A DNA stretch of 64,000 nt from Salinirubellus litoreus (lineage in GTDB: Archaea; Halobacteriota; Halobacteria; Halobacteriales; Haloarculaceae): the NCBI RefSeq assembly GCF_037335815.1, contig NZ_CP147841.1, forward strand, positions 310,001-374,000, read 5' to 3'. Positions 49,796-57,643 of the stretch are shown piece after piece. Below the pieces are notes generated by a model. It worked only from the letters and a program-made list of their open reading frames with translations, was not told the origin of the DNA and did not search any database. Both the position numbers and the translations under genes were made by a program. Each line of letters begins with the position of its first letter. The first letter of the stretch is position 1.

Positions 49796-50578
49796 TCACG
49801 ACCGCTCGCCGGAGACGAGGGTCGGCGTCGGGTACGTCCCGCCGTTGACGTGGAGCGTCTGGCCGGTGACGAACGACGCCCGGTCGGAGGCGAGGAAACA
49901 GCAGGCCTCGGCCACCTCGTCTATCTCCCCGACGCGGCGGAGCGGCGTCGACTCGATCACCTCGCGCTCGACGCGCGCCCAGTCCTCACCCGCGTCGCGT
50001 TCGGTGTCGATCAGTCCCGGCGAGACGGCGTTGACGCGGACGCCGTCGGGTCCGAGTTCGCTCGCTAGCTGGCGAGTCAGCCCCTCGATAGCCATCTTCG
50101 ATCCGAACGAGTGGGCGTGGCCCGCGAGCCCGAGGTAGACCATCGCGCCGACGAAGTTGACGACCGACCCCGCCCCGCGCTCGATCATGTCCGGGACCAC
50201 GTGCTGTGTGGTGAGGAACAGTCCCCGAAAGTTCACGTCCGCCACGCGGTCGAGGTCGTCCAGTTCGACCTCCAGAAACGGCGTGCTCGGCCGGTAGGTC
50301 GCGTTGTTCACCAGGGTGTCGACGGGACCGAGTTCCGCCCGAATCGACTCGACCATCGACTCGATCCCCGATGGGTCGGCGAGGTCACAGAGCGCGGTCG
50401 CCGAGTTCCCCCCGGCCGCCTCGACCCGTCGGGCCGTCTCCTCGACACCGTCCCGGTCGGTCCGGGCGACGACGCCCACGTCCGCGCCCCGTTCGGCCAG
50501 CTTCACCGCGATAGCCCGTCCGATGTTCCTGCTCGCGCCGGTCACGAGGGCGGTCCGCCCGTCGAAGTCCCGTTCCAT
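49796..50578 (-). CDS. SDR-family protein lacking the catalytic Ser/Tyr
   Basis: A 260-residue short-chain dehydrogenase fold. Cofactor motif TGASRNIG (13-20) and NNAT (91-94) are present, and Lys161 is in place. The residue four before it is Ser157 (HSFGSK) rather than Tyr, and the usual Ser is Gly144 (NFVGAM). Without both, classic oxidoreduction is doubtful. The C-terminal GQTLHVNGGTYPTP is normal. It sits seven bases before cobY and may share its transcript; a role in cobalamin synthesis is not known. Confidence 0.85.
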   Translation of the reverse strand: MERDFDGRTALVTGASRNIGRAIAVKLAERGADVGVVARTDRDGVEETARRVEAAGGNSATALCDLADPSGIESMVESIRAELGPVDTLVNNATYRPSTPFLEVELDDLDRVADVNFRGLFLTTQHVVPDMIERGAGSVVNFVGAMVYLGLAGHAHSFGSKMAIEGLTRQLASELGPDGVRVNAVSPGLIDTERDAGEDWARVEREVIESTPLRRVGEIDEVAEACCFLASDRASFVTGQTLHVNGGTYPTPTLVSGERS

Positions 50579-50677
50579 GTGCTCGGAGAGCGCCCGCGGG
50601 TCAAATAACCCGGCCCGCCGCGAGGGCTCTCACCCGGTCGGGCGAGGCGAGCGCCGAGTGGCGGCGGTCGACCGCTC

Positions 50678-50758
50678 ATACGGTCGTGCGTAGTCTTTTA
50701 CCGTCGACGACCGACCTCGGCCGGGGGATCGACGGTAAATCGTTACGCACGACCGTAT
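50678..50758. repeat. Nested inverted-repeat element, TACCG/CGGTA family, copy 2
   Basis: Outer arms ATACGGTCGTGCGTA (50678-50692) and TACGCACGACCGTAT (50744-50758) are perfect 15-base inverted repeats; inner arms TTTACCGTCGA (50697-50707) and TCGACGGTAAA (50729-50739) are perfect 11-base repeats. Shares joints and design with 28493-28559. Its right end touches the stop codon of the minus-strand VOC gene (50758-50760). Confidence 0.78.
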
Positions 50759-51132
50759 CAGTCGAGGTCCTCGACCAGTTCGACGACGTAGCCGTCGACC
50801 CCTTCGATGAAGGCGATACGCGCGTTCGCCACGTCGACCGTCCGGGGGCCATCGAGCACGGTCGCGCCGGTCGCGTCGACGATCCGTTCGAGTTCGGCGT
50901 CCACGTCGTCCACCGAGAGCGCCAGGTGATCGATCGACGACCGGTCGGGGTTCGGCTCGGGGTGGTTGGACTCGTACCGGAGCTGAATCTCGCCGTGCTC
51001 GCCGCCGAGCCAGACGTTCTCGACGCCGTCGAGCTCCGTCGCCCGGTGCTCCTCCAGCCCGATCCCGTCGAGGAAGAACTCGCGCGCCTCGTCCATGTCC
51101 GATACCCAGATGCACGTGTGGATGACGTCCAT
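50758..51132 (-). CDS. VOC-family protein (glyoxalase/lactoylglutathione lyase-like)
   Basis: A 124-residue vicinal-oxygen-chelate protein with two beta-alpha-beta-beta-beta units: MDVIHTCIWVSDMDEAREFF and SSIDHLALSVDDVDAELERI. Metal ligands by position: His5, Glu (EIQLRYE), His (DHLALS) and Glu118 (YVVELVED). Glyoxalase I-like, although haloarchaea use other thiols than glutathione, so the substrate is uncertain. Confidence 0.85.
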   Translation of the reverse strand: MDVIHTCIWVSDMDEAREFFLDGIGLEEHRATELDGVENVWLGGEHGEIQLRYESNHPEPNPDRSSIDHLALSVDDVDAELERIVDATGATVLDGPRTVDVANARIAFIEGVDGYVVELVEDLD

Positions 51133-51207
51133 GGGGTGCGGTCGACCCGGGGGGACCTAAACGCTCGCGTGACGGACGGCGTCCGGCGGCTCTCCCCCCC
51201 TCCCGCC

Positions 51208-51598
51208 CTACTCCCCCCCGAACTCCGTCTGGTAGGCCGTCGCGTCGAGGCGGTCCTCCCGGAGCGGCCAGAACGCGAACAGCACGGCGTGCTCGCCGAC
51301 CGACCGGGACGTGTGCTCGACGCCCGGCGGGATCGCCAGCGCGTCGTACGGTTCGAGGGAGACGCGCTCGCCGTCCACGAGGAAGTCGAGCCGTCCCTCC
51401 GCGAGGACGTTCACCTGCTCCCAGGGATGGGTGTGGGGTTCGGCGTCGGGCTTGTCCGGCTCGATGACCGTGAACCCGACCATCTGGTCCATCCCCCTGA
51501 ACACCACCTGTCTGATCCCCTCCTCGTCGCGCACGGGGGGGAGCCTCCCGGAGGTCGTAGGTCGACGGGATCTCGTCTTCGACGTACTCTCGTACCAT
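51208..51598 (-). pseudogene. Cupin-domain protein, frameshifted in a G7 tract
   Basis: The start MVREYVEDEIPSTYDLREAP (ATG at 51596-51598) is in one frame; the rest, VRDEEGIRQVVFRGMDQMVG through a single cupin (EPHTHPWEQVNVLAEG with His ligands, and PPGVEHTS) to FGGE, is in another. The switch is at seven G on the plus strand (51535-51541). With six, the frame gives ...REAPPVRDEEGI... and a 129-residue protein. Same type of lesion as engB. The other in-frame N-terminus reads Ser/Arg/Thr-rich noise. Function of the cupin is unknown. Confidence 0.85.
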
Positions 51599-51696
51599 AG
51601 CGGGTCGACTCCTCGCCACGCCGTCATAAAGCCCTGACCCGAGGGGTCGCCCGCGCGACGTGCGGTTTCGGGACCCGGCGACCAGGGATATCCGTA

Positions 51697-52464
51697 CTAC
51701 GCGGCGTCCCAGACCTTCTCGGGCATGGGCAGACCCTCCCAGGTGGACGGATCGAGCGGCTCGGCGTCGACGGGGAACGTCTCGGCGAGCATCCACTCGA
51801 GCTGGCGCGCGTGCTGGCCCGCGTGCCACGTCGTCCGCTCGAAGAACTCGTGGACGGTCGGGTCCCCGTAGTAGACGCTCGCCGTCTCCGAGAAGTCCCG
51901 CTCCCGTCCGGGGCCCTCGTACCAGTCGCGCAGCCGCGTCCGCACGTGCTCCCCGTAGGTCGTCAGGGCGTCCGTCGACCGGTTCGTCCACGCCAGTTCC
52001 GGCTCGTAGCTGGTGAGCGGCACCCCGTCCTCGTGGTCGAGGAACGACGCCACGACGCTGAAGGTGTGATAGGAGAGTTCGCCGACGCTCCGTGGCCGGT
52101 TCGGGATGTCGACCGACAGGGCGTCCCCGGGGAGCAGGTCGACGTAGCGCCCGACGCCATCGAGGACGATCCCGAGACGGCGATAGAGTTCGTCCACCGG
52201 CAGGGGCGTGGCCTCGTGTTCGACGCCGGAGATGCGGGCCACCTCGTCGAGGCCCTGCGCGTCCGCCCAGTCGTCGCCGCGCCTGACGATCGGGACCTGT
52301 CGGGGCAGACCCCGCGCTTCCATCTCGTCGAGGAGGCCCCGTTCCTCGATCACGTTGTGCGAGGCGAACTGGACGTCGTTGCGCTCCAGGAACTCCTTGG
52401 CCCGCAGACAGCTGGTACAGCCGGTCGCCCAGTAGAGGTGTACCTGCGTGTCACTGCCACTCAT
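51697..52464 (-). CDS. Glutaredoxin-DinB fusion protein
   Basis: A 255-residue fusion. Residues 1-80 are glutaredoxin-like: VHLYWATGCTSCLRAKEFLE with a CxxC pair, and RQVPIVRRGDD with the cis-Pro loop. Residues 95-255 are a DinB-like four-helix bundle: ELSYHTFSVVASFL, ERTTWHAGQHARQLEWML; His residues of SYH and WHAGQHARQ form the likely metal site. DinB proteins often act as thiol-dependent S-transferases, so joining a thiol-redox domain makes biochemical sense (inference). Confidence 0.85.
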   Translation of the reverse strand: MSGSDTQVHLYWATGCTSCLRAKEFLERNDVQFASHNVIEERGLLDEMEARGLPRQVPIVRRGDDWADAQGLDEVARISGVEHEATPLPVDELYRRLGIVLDGVGRYVDLLPGDALSVDIPNRPRSVGELSYHTFSVVASFLDHEDGVPLTSYEPELAWTNRSTDALTTYGEHVRTRLRDWYEGPGRERDFSETASVYYGDPTVHEFFERTTWHAGQHARQLEWMLAETFPVDAEPLDPSTWEGLPMPEKVWDAA

Positions 52465-52535
52465 GGATCGACTACCCGTCACGTCCTAATCAATCGTCCG
52501 GTCGTCGGGAGTCCGACAGGAGCGGTACGTCCGCC

Positions 52536-53276
52536 TCAGAGCGCGTACCAGACGACGATCCCGGCGTGAAGCGCGGCGAGCCGCGCGAGTTCGTTCGCCG
52601 CGCCGAGGGCGTCCCCGCCGAGCCCGCCGAGCCACCCCTGGACCCACCGGGCGAGGAGCCAGGCGGCCAGCAGTCCCACGAGGAGGCCGACCGCAGCGGC
52701 GGGCGACGGCCACGTCAGGACCAGGACAGGGAGGGAGACGATCGCGGGCGCGAGGACACGACGAGGGGGACCCTCTATGACCTGCGAGCCGAGGCCCTCG
52801 TGGGCGGCCGTGCCGACCGCCGCGAGGCCGGCCATCGAGAGCTTCGCGCTCACCTCCGCCGCGACGACCAGTCCCACAGCCGTCCGGAGCGGGAGTTCCG
52901 CGAGTCCCAGTCCCGCGAGCGCCAGCCCGACCAGCGACAGGACGACGGCGGCGGTCCCGCCGACGCCTACCTGCGAGTCCTTCATCGCCGCGCGCCGTCG
53001 CTCCGGATCGTGAACGACGGCCGCGTCACCGAGATCCGCGAGCCCGTCGAGGTGCGTGATCCCGGTGACGGCGAGCATCCAGCAGACGAACAGGAACGCG
53101 ACGACCGGCTCCGGAACCGGCAGGACGACCGGGATCGCGAGGAGCGTACCGACGAAATAGCCCGCGAGCGGGAAGGCGACCGGCGTCCGTCGGAAGGCGT
53201 CCCACGAGGCCTCGTCGTGACCCACCGGAAGCCGGGTGAGGAACCCGAGCGCCCCGCGGAGCGCGCTCAGGACCAC
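52536..53276 (-). CDS. cobS: Adenosylcobinamide-GDP ribazoletransferase (cobalamin synthase)
   Basis: A 246-residue integral membrane enzyme joining AdoCbi-GDP and alpha-ribazole(-phosphate). Six or more helices; family blocks LGFLTRLPVG, THLDGLADLGDAAV (Mg-binding Asp residues), KDSQVGVGGTAAVVLSLVG. The GTG giving VVLSALRGALG overlaps the end of cbiB by 10 bases. Confidence 0.94.
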   Translation of the reverse strand: MVLSALRGALGFLTRLPVGHDEASWDAFRRTPVAFPLAGYFVGTLLAIPVVLPVPEPVVAFLFVCWMLAVTGITHLDGLADLGDAAVVHDPERRRAAMKDSQVGVGGTAAVVLSLVGLALAGLGLAELPLRTAVGLVVAAEVSAKLSMAGLAAVGTAAHEGLGSQVIEGPPRRVLAPAIVSLPVLVLTWPSPAAAVGLLVGLLAAWLLARWVQGWLGGLGGDALGAANELARLAALHAGIVVWYAL

Positions 53277-54193
53277 GCGAGCACCTCCGCGCCGACCCAC
53301 GCGGTCGCTCCCGCGAGTGCGTAGGCGAGCAGGCCCGTCCGCCGGACGAGCGCGACCCCCCGTTCGACGGCCTCGTCACCGGGGAGTCGCCGGTCGGGGT
53401 TCAGAACGTAGACGTCGGGTTTCTCGAGACGCACGCCGAGCAGCGCGGCGAGCGTCGCCATCGGCCAGCCCGAGTTCGGCGACGGCGGCGCGTCCGCCCA
53501 CTCGCGGGCGCGGACGAGCGCGCCCGGCGATCCCGCGACGACCCCGAGCAGGACCGCGCTCAACCGGGCGGGCACCCACATGACGAGGTCGTCCAGTCGG
53601 GCGCTCGCCCACCCGACCGGTTTCTCGCGGTAGCCGAGCATCGAGTCGAGCGTGTTGACCGCCTTCACCCACGCCGCCGCGCCGGCCGCGAGCGGGAGCG
53701 AGACGGGGGCGAGGATCGCGAACGCGAGCAGAGGGGCGACGAGGCCGTCGGCGAGGTTCTCGGCGGCGCTCTCGACCGCGGCGCTCCGAACCTCCCCCGC
53801 CGAGAGGGCGGCGGCGTCCCGGCCGGCGAGCGAACGCAGCGCCGTCCGCGCCTCGTCGAGATCCGTGTCGACGAGCCCGTTCACCCGCCCGACCTCCCCG
53901 AAGAGCATCCGTAGACTCGTGGTCGAGAACAGGACGAACCCGGCGAACGTGCCCGCGACGAGCGGGTGGATCGTCCCGGCGAGCCACACCACGCCACCGG
54001 TGACAGCGGCGGCGAGGAGCGGGAGGACGAGCGCGACGACGGTCCCGACGGCTCTCGGGGCGGTCCACGTGCGGTCGAACGGCGCGACTGCGCGGCCGAA
54101 GTAGACGACGGGGTGGAGACGGGCGGGCGGCTCGCCGACGAGGCGTTCGAGCCCCGCGGCCACGACGACGGCGAGCGGACCGGCGAGGGTCAT
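53267..54193 (-). CDS. cbiB: Adenosylcobinamide-phosphate synthase
   Basis: A 308-residue membrane protein that links adenosylcobyric acid to aminopropanol phosphate. GEPPARLHPVVYFGRAV, RDAAALSAGEVRSAAVESAA, ENLADGLVAPLLAF, VKAVNTLDSMLGYRE and SPNSGWPMATLAALLGV are all classic CbiB blocks. It is the enzyme that uses the product of CbiP, CbiZ and CobD. Overlaps the HAD gene by four bases. Confidence 0.95.
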   Translation of the reverse strand: MTLAGPLAVVVAAGLERLVGEPPARLHPVVYFGRAVAPFDRTWTAPRAVGTVVALVLPLLAAAVTGGVVWLAGTIHPLVAGTFAGFVLFSTTSLRMLFGEVGRVNGLVDTDLDEARTALRSLAGRDAAALSAGEVRSAAVESAAENLADGLVAPLLAFAILAPVSLPLAAGAAAWVKAVNTLDSMLGYREKPVGWASARLDDLVMWVPARLSAVLLGVVAGSPGALVRAREWADAPPSPNSGWPMATLAALLGVRLEKPDVYVLNPDRRLPGDEAVERGVALVRRTGLLAYALAGATAWVGAEVLAWS

Positions 54194-54798
54194 CCGTCCA
54201 GATGGTCGGGGAGGTCGGCGAGCGGAACCGATCCGAGGAGGATGCTGCGCGCACCCGCTCCGCTCGCCCCGCCGTCGGTTCGCGGGTCGTCGCCGACGTG
54301 GAGGAGCTCCCCCACGTCTACCCCGAGCCGGTCGGCGGCAGCCTCGAACGCGCGAGGGTGGGGTTTCCGCCACCCGACGTCGACGCTGGAGACCACGGCG
54401 TCGAATCGTCGAGGATCGAGCGCCGAGCGGTCGAGCGTCCGCGCGACGAGGCCCGGCACCGAGCAGTTCGAGAGCACCCCCACGGGACCGCGCGCCGCGG
54501 CCGCGCTCACCGCGCGCCCCGCTCCCGTCCGGGTTCGCACGTCGGTCTCGAACGCCCGCAGGAGCGCCCGTTCGATCGTTCGTTCGTCGGTCTCCTCTCC
54601 AATTATCGCCCGGACGTGCGCCACGAGCGACACCTCGGCCCCGTCGGGGACGTCGACCTGCGGGGTCCGGTAGGCCGCGGTCCAGTCCTCGGGGAGCGCG
54701 ACGCCCAGCGCGTCGAGTTCCCGGCCGACGGCCACCGCGGGGTCGGCCGGCCGGTCGACGGCGACGAGCGTCCCGAAGAGGTCGAAGGAGACTGCCAC
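54190..54798 (-). CDS. HAD phosphatase at the head of the cobS-cbiB unit
   Basis: A 202-residue HAD hydrolase: motif I VSFDLFGTLVAV (Asp5, with Asp replaced by Phe-Gly type spacing as in many small HADs), motif II VLSNCS, lysine in WRKPHPRAF, motif IV HVGDDPRTD. It is translationally coupled to cbiB. Haloarchaea lack the usual CobC phosphatase for alpha-ribazole phosphate or adenosylcobalamin phosphate, so this is a reasonable candidate; that is inference from position only. GTG start. Confidence 0.82.
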   Translation of the reverse strand: MAVSFDLFGTLVAVDRPADPAVAVGRELDALGVALPEDWTAAYRTPQVDVPDGAEVSLVAHVRAIIGEETDERTIERALLRAFETDVRTRTGAGRAVSAAAARGPVGVLSNCSVPGLVARTLDRSALDPRRFDAVVSSVDVGWRKPHPRAFEAAADRLGVDVGELLHVGDDPRTDGGASGAGARSILLGSVPLADLPDHLDG

Positions 54799-54891
54799 TG
54801 TCCCGTCCTCGTCGACGGGAGGCTTGAAGTTCGTGGTCGCGGTCGGGAGTGCGGGCGAGAGGGAAAGCGAGGAAGCGAGACCGGGAGCGGA

Positions 54892-55359
54892 TCAGACGGG
54901 ATCGGACTCGTCGGCACCACCAGATACGCGGTCCCCGGCCTCCCGCCGGAGGGGGCGGCGCAGGGAGAAGAGGTAGCCGTCACGGTTCGTGTACTCGGCG
55001 ACGGATTCGCGGGTGATGCGCCCCGAGGAGTAGACCCGCTCGTCGTCGTAGGCGATGGCGTGACGCGGCCAGGGGTAGGGCCACTCCCAGCAGACCGCCA
55101 GCCCCACACCGGGGCGGTCGTTGGCGAGCGCCCACGAGGCGGCCACCAGCGCGTAGTCCTCACAGTCCCCCGTCCCGTCGGCGAGCGTTTCGTGGGGGCG
55201 CTTGGCGAGGTCGAGGAACCCGTTCCAGTCGTCCTCGACCCAGTCGTAGCCCCGCCGCGACCACTCCTCGATGTCGAACGCGGACCAGAGGTCGAGGTCG
55301 CGGCTCACGTACCGCTCCGGCCAGAGGACGGCGAGCGGCGTCCAGCGGTCGAGTCGCAT
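54892..55359 (-). CDS. Transglutaminase-like cysteine protease fold protein
   Basis: A 155-residue protein. GTGDCEDYALVAASWAL carries the Cys (motif GDCED), WPYPWPRHAIAYDDERVY the His, and a following Asp completes a papain/transglutaminase-type triad. Related to small bacterial BTLCP-like proteins. No signal peptide. The ATG giving MRLDRWTPL is preferred over an upstream GTG five codons away. Substrate unknown. Confidence 0.75.
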   Translation of the reverse strand: MRLDRWTPLAVLWPERYVSRDLDLWSAFDIEEWSRRGYDWVEDDWNGFLDLAKRPHETLADGTGDCEDYALVAASWALANDRPGVGLAVCWEWPYPWPRHAIAYDDERVYSSGRITRESVAEYTNRDGYLFSLRRPLRREAGDRVSGGADESDPV

Positions 55360-55513
55360 GCGTACGTGTCGCACTGCGACGAGATAAACGCCGCTGCGGC
55401 CACGAGCGACCCGGGAGCCGCGGAAACGGGAGCGGGACTCGACGGCGGAGTCAACATCCCCGTCCGCGCCGGCCCGGCATCAGGTTTATCTCCGGCGAGT
55501 GGAAGCACACACC

Positions 55514-55915
55514 ATGGACGACATGTTCGTTGGACGGGTGATGTCGACCGATCTCCGGACCGTGGGGCCGGACACGCTGGTCGAGGACGCCGCACAGCTG
55601 ATGCTCGAGGAGGGGGTCGGGTCGGTGCTCGTCGTCGACGAGTCCAACGAGGTCGAGGGGATCCTCACCACGACCGACTTCGTGAGTATCGTCGCGAAGA
55701 GCCAGCCGAAGGCCCAGACGACCGTCACCAGGTACATGAGCACCGACGTCATCACGACGACGGCGGGGACGCCCATCCACGAAGTGGCGGAGGTAATGCT
55801 CGACGCAGGGATCCACCACGTCCCCGTCGTCGACGACGAGGAGGGCGTCATCGGGATCGTGACGACGACGGACCTCGCCGCCTACCTCTCGCACGTCGAA
55901 CCGCCGAAAGCATAG
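55514..55915 (+). CDS. Two-CBS-domain protein
   Basis: A 133-residue protein made of a CBS pair: VGRVMSTDLRTVGPDTLVED to GILTTTDFVSIV, and VTRYMSTDVITTTAGTPIHE to GIVTTTDLAAYL. TTTD motifs suit binding of adenosyl nucleotides. Stand-alone CBS pairs usually sense energy state and partner with other proteins, unknown here. The ATG is preferred over a GTG five codons upstream. Confidence 0.9.
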   Translation: MDDMFVGRVMSTDLRTVGPDTLVEDAAQLMLEEGVGSVLVVDESNEVEGILTTTDFVSIVAKSQPKAQTTVTRYMSTDVITTTAGTPIHEVAEVMLDAGIHHVPVVDDEEGVIGIVTTTDLAAYLSHVEPPKA

Positions 55916-55976
55916 GCCCGCGCGGACGGCACGCTCCGACCATAGCTCTATGTGCCATCGGGGTGAGGGGTTCGGT

Positions 55977-56423
55977 ATGGCACTCGAGACAGTCATGCTG
56001 GCCGTGGGATCACAGGACAGGGACCGTGCCGGACGGCTCACGTCGACGGTCGTCGACATCGCCGAACCGGCCGGGGCGGAGGTAGTGCTCCTCCACGCCT
56101 TCACCGAGGAGGAGCTCGACGACGCGGTCGGTCGCCTCGACTACGAGTTCGGGGACCGGCCCGACGCCGACGAGGTCGCTCGCCGGCTGTCGGTCGTCCG
56201 TGACATCGCCGACGAACTCGAGGAGGCCGGCATCACCCTCACCGTCCGCGGGGCGGTGGGCGAACACGCCGAGTCCATCGTCGGCGTGGCCGAGAGTTCG
56301 GAGGCGGACCTCCTCGTCATCGGCGGTCGGCGACGGTCGCCGACGGGGAAGGTCGTCTTCGGTAGCACCGCACAGGAGGTCCTGCTCGACTCCCCCTGCC
56401 CGGTGACGTTCGTCCGGGACTAG
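55977..56423 (+). CDS. Universal stress protein UspA-type
   Basis: A 148-residue Usp domain: VMLAVGSQDRDRAGRLTSTV, VVLLHAF, and the ATP loop LVIGGRRRSPTGKVVFGSTA followed by VLLDSPCPVTFVRD. The G-2x-G-9x-G-(S/T) nucleotide motif is present. The gene lies 61 bases after the CBS gene. Confidence 0.9.
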   Translation: MALETVMLAVGSQDRDRAGRLTSTVVDIAEPAGAEVVLLHAFTEEELDDAVGRLDYEFGDRPDADEVARRLSVVRDIADELEEAGITLTVRGAVGEHAESIVGVAESSEADLLVIGGRRRSPTGKVVFGSTAQEVLLDSPCPVTFVRD

Positions 56424-56502
56424 CGGCTCCGGTCCGGATCCGAGGACGGAGGATACCCCCCGTTCCGGAACCGCTTTGGTACCGAACCGGTATCGGGATG
56501 GC

Positions 56503-57414
56503 ATGCACGAGCGCGAGGATGGGACCGAGCGGACGGTCGGCTTCGTCGGCCTCGGGATCATGGGTCTGCCGGCGGCGAAGAACCTGATCGACGCGGGCTA
56601 CGAGCTCGTCGTCAACGACGTCGTCGAGGAACGGGTCGCGGAGGCCGAGGCGTACGGCGCGGTCTCCCGGGAGACGCCGGCGGCGGTCGCCGAGGTCAGC
56701 GACGTGCTCATCACGTTCCTCCCGGAGGGCGAGCACGTTCGCGAGGTCACACTGGGCGAAGAGGGAGTGATCGAGGGCGCACACGACGGCCTCGTCGTCA
56801 TCGACATGAGCACCATCGGCCCGGACGCGATACGGGAGGTGGCGGCCGAACTCGACGCCGTCGGCGTCCCCACGATAGATGCGCCGGTGAGCGGCGGCGA
56901 ACCAGGTGCCGTCGCGGGGACGATGTCGATCATGATCGGCGGCGACGAGGCGCTCGTGGAGGCCCACCGCGACCTGTTCGAGGTGATGGGTGGGAAGGTC
57001 ACGCGGGTGGGCGAGTCGGGTGCCGGACAGGCCGCGAAGGTGTGTAACAACATCGTCGTGGCGAGCGAGGCCATCGCGCTCTCGGAGGCGATGGTGTTCG
57101 CGGACCAGGCGGGCGTCGACCGGGCCTCGCTCGTCGAGGCCATGCGCGGGGGGGCCGCCCAGACCTGGGCGCTCGAACACCGTGCCGACGACATGGTCGA
57201 CGGCGACCTCGACCCCGGATTCTTCGGGTCGTACATGTACAAGGACCTCCGTATCGCCATGGGGGACGCCGAGACCTACGGGGCCGCCCTCCCGAGCACG
57301 GCGGTCGCCCACGAGCTCTACAAGACGCTCGAACAGCAGGGCAAGGGCGACCTCGACTTCACGGCTGTCCTCACCGTCGTCGAGGAACTCTCGGGGCTGG
57401 AACCGACGGCGTAG
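56503..57414 (+). CDS. 3-hydroxyisobutyrate dehydrogenase family oxidoreductase
   Basis: A 303-residue beta-hydroxyacid dehydrogenase: GFVGLGIMGLPAAKNLIDAG (NAD site), IDAPVSGGEPGAVAGTMSIM (substrate loop), GAGQAAKVCNNIVV (catalytic Lys) and FFGSYMYKDLRIAM. Could be 3-hydroxyisobutyrate, 2-hydroxy-3-oxopropionate (GarR) or a similar acid. The ATG giving MHEREDG is nine codons after an alternative start. Confidence 0.9.
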   Translation: MHEREDGTERTVGFVGLGIMGLPAAKNLIDAGYELVVNDVVEERVAEAEAYGAVSRETPAAVAEVSDVLITFLPEGEHVREVTLGEEGVIEGAHDGLVVIDMSTIGPDAIREVAAELDAVGVPTIDAPVSGGEPGAVAGTMSIMIGGDEALVEAHRDLFEVMGGKVTRVGESGAGQAAKVCNNIVVASEAIALSEAMVFADQAGVDRASLVEAMRGGAAQTWALEHRADDMVDGDLDPGFFGSYMYKDLRIAMGDAETYGAALPSTAVAHELYKTLEQQGKGDLDFTAVLTVVEELSGLEPTA

Positions 57415-57643
57415 GCAACGGGCGGCCCCGGCGACCGTGGCACCGAGGGGTCCGGGCGGGGGAACGCTTTTCGTGTGACTATCCGATTCGGCGACCGTTC
57501 ATGCCACGCACGACACCGGACCGGACCGGCGAGCGGTTCGTCCGCATTCGGGAGGTCCGCGACCGGCACCGTGGGTTCGGACCCCACAGCGGACGATCGA
57601 CCCGAGGCGGCCGCTCGGTCCTCGGCCTCCCGATAGACGAACG

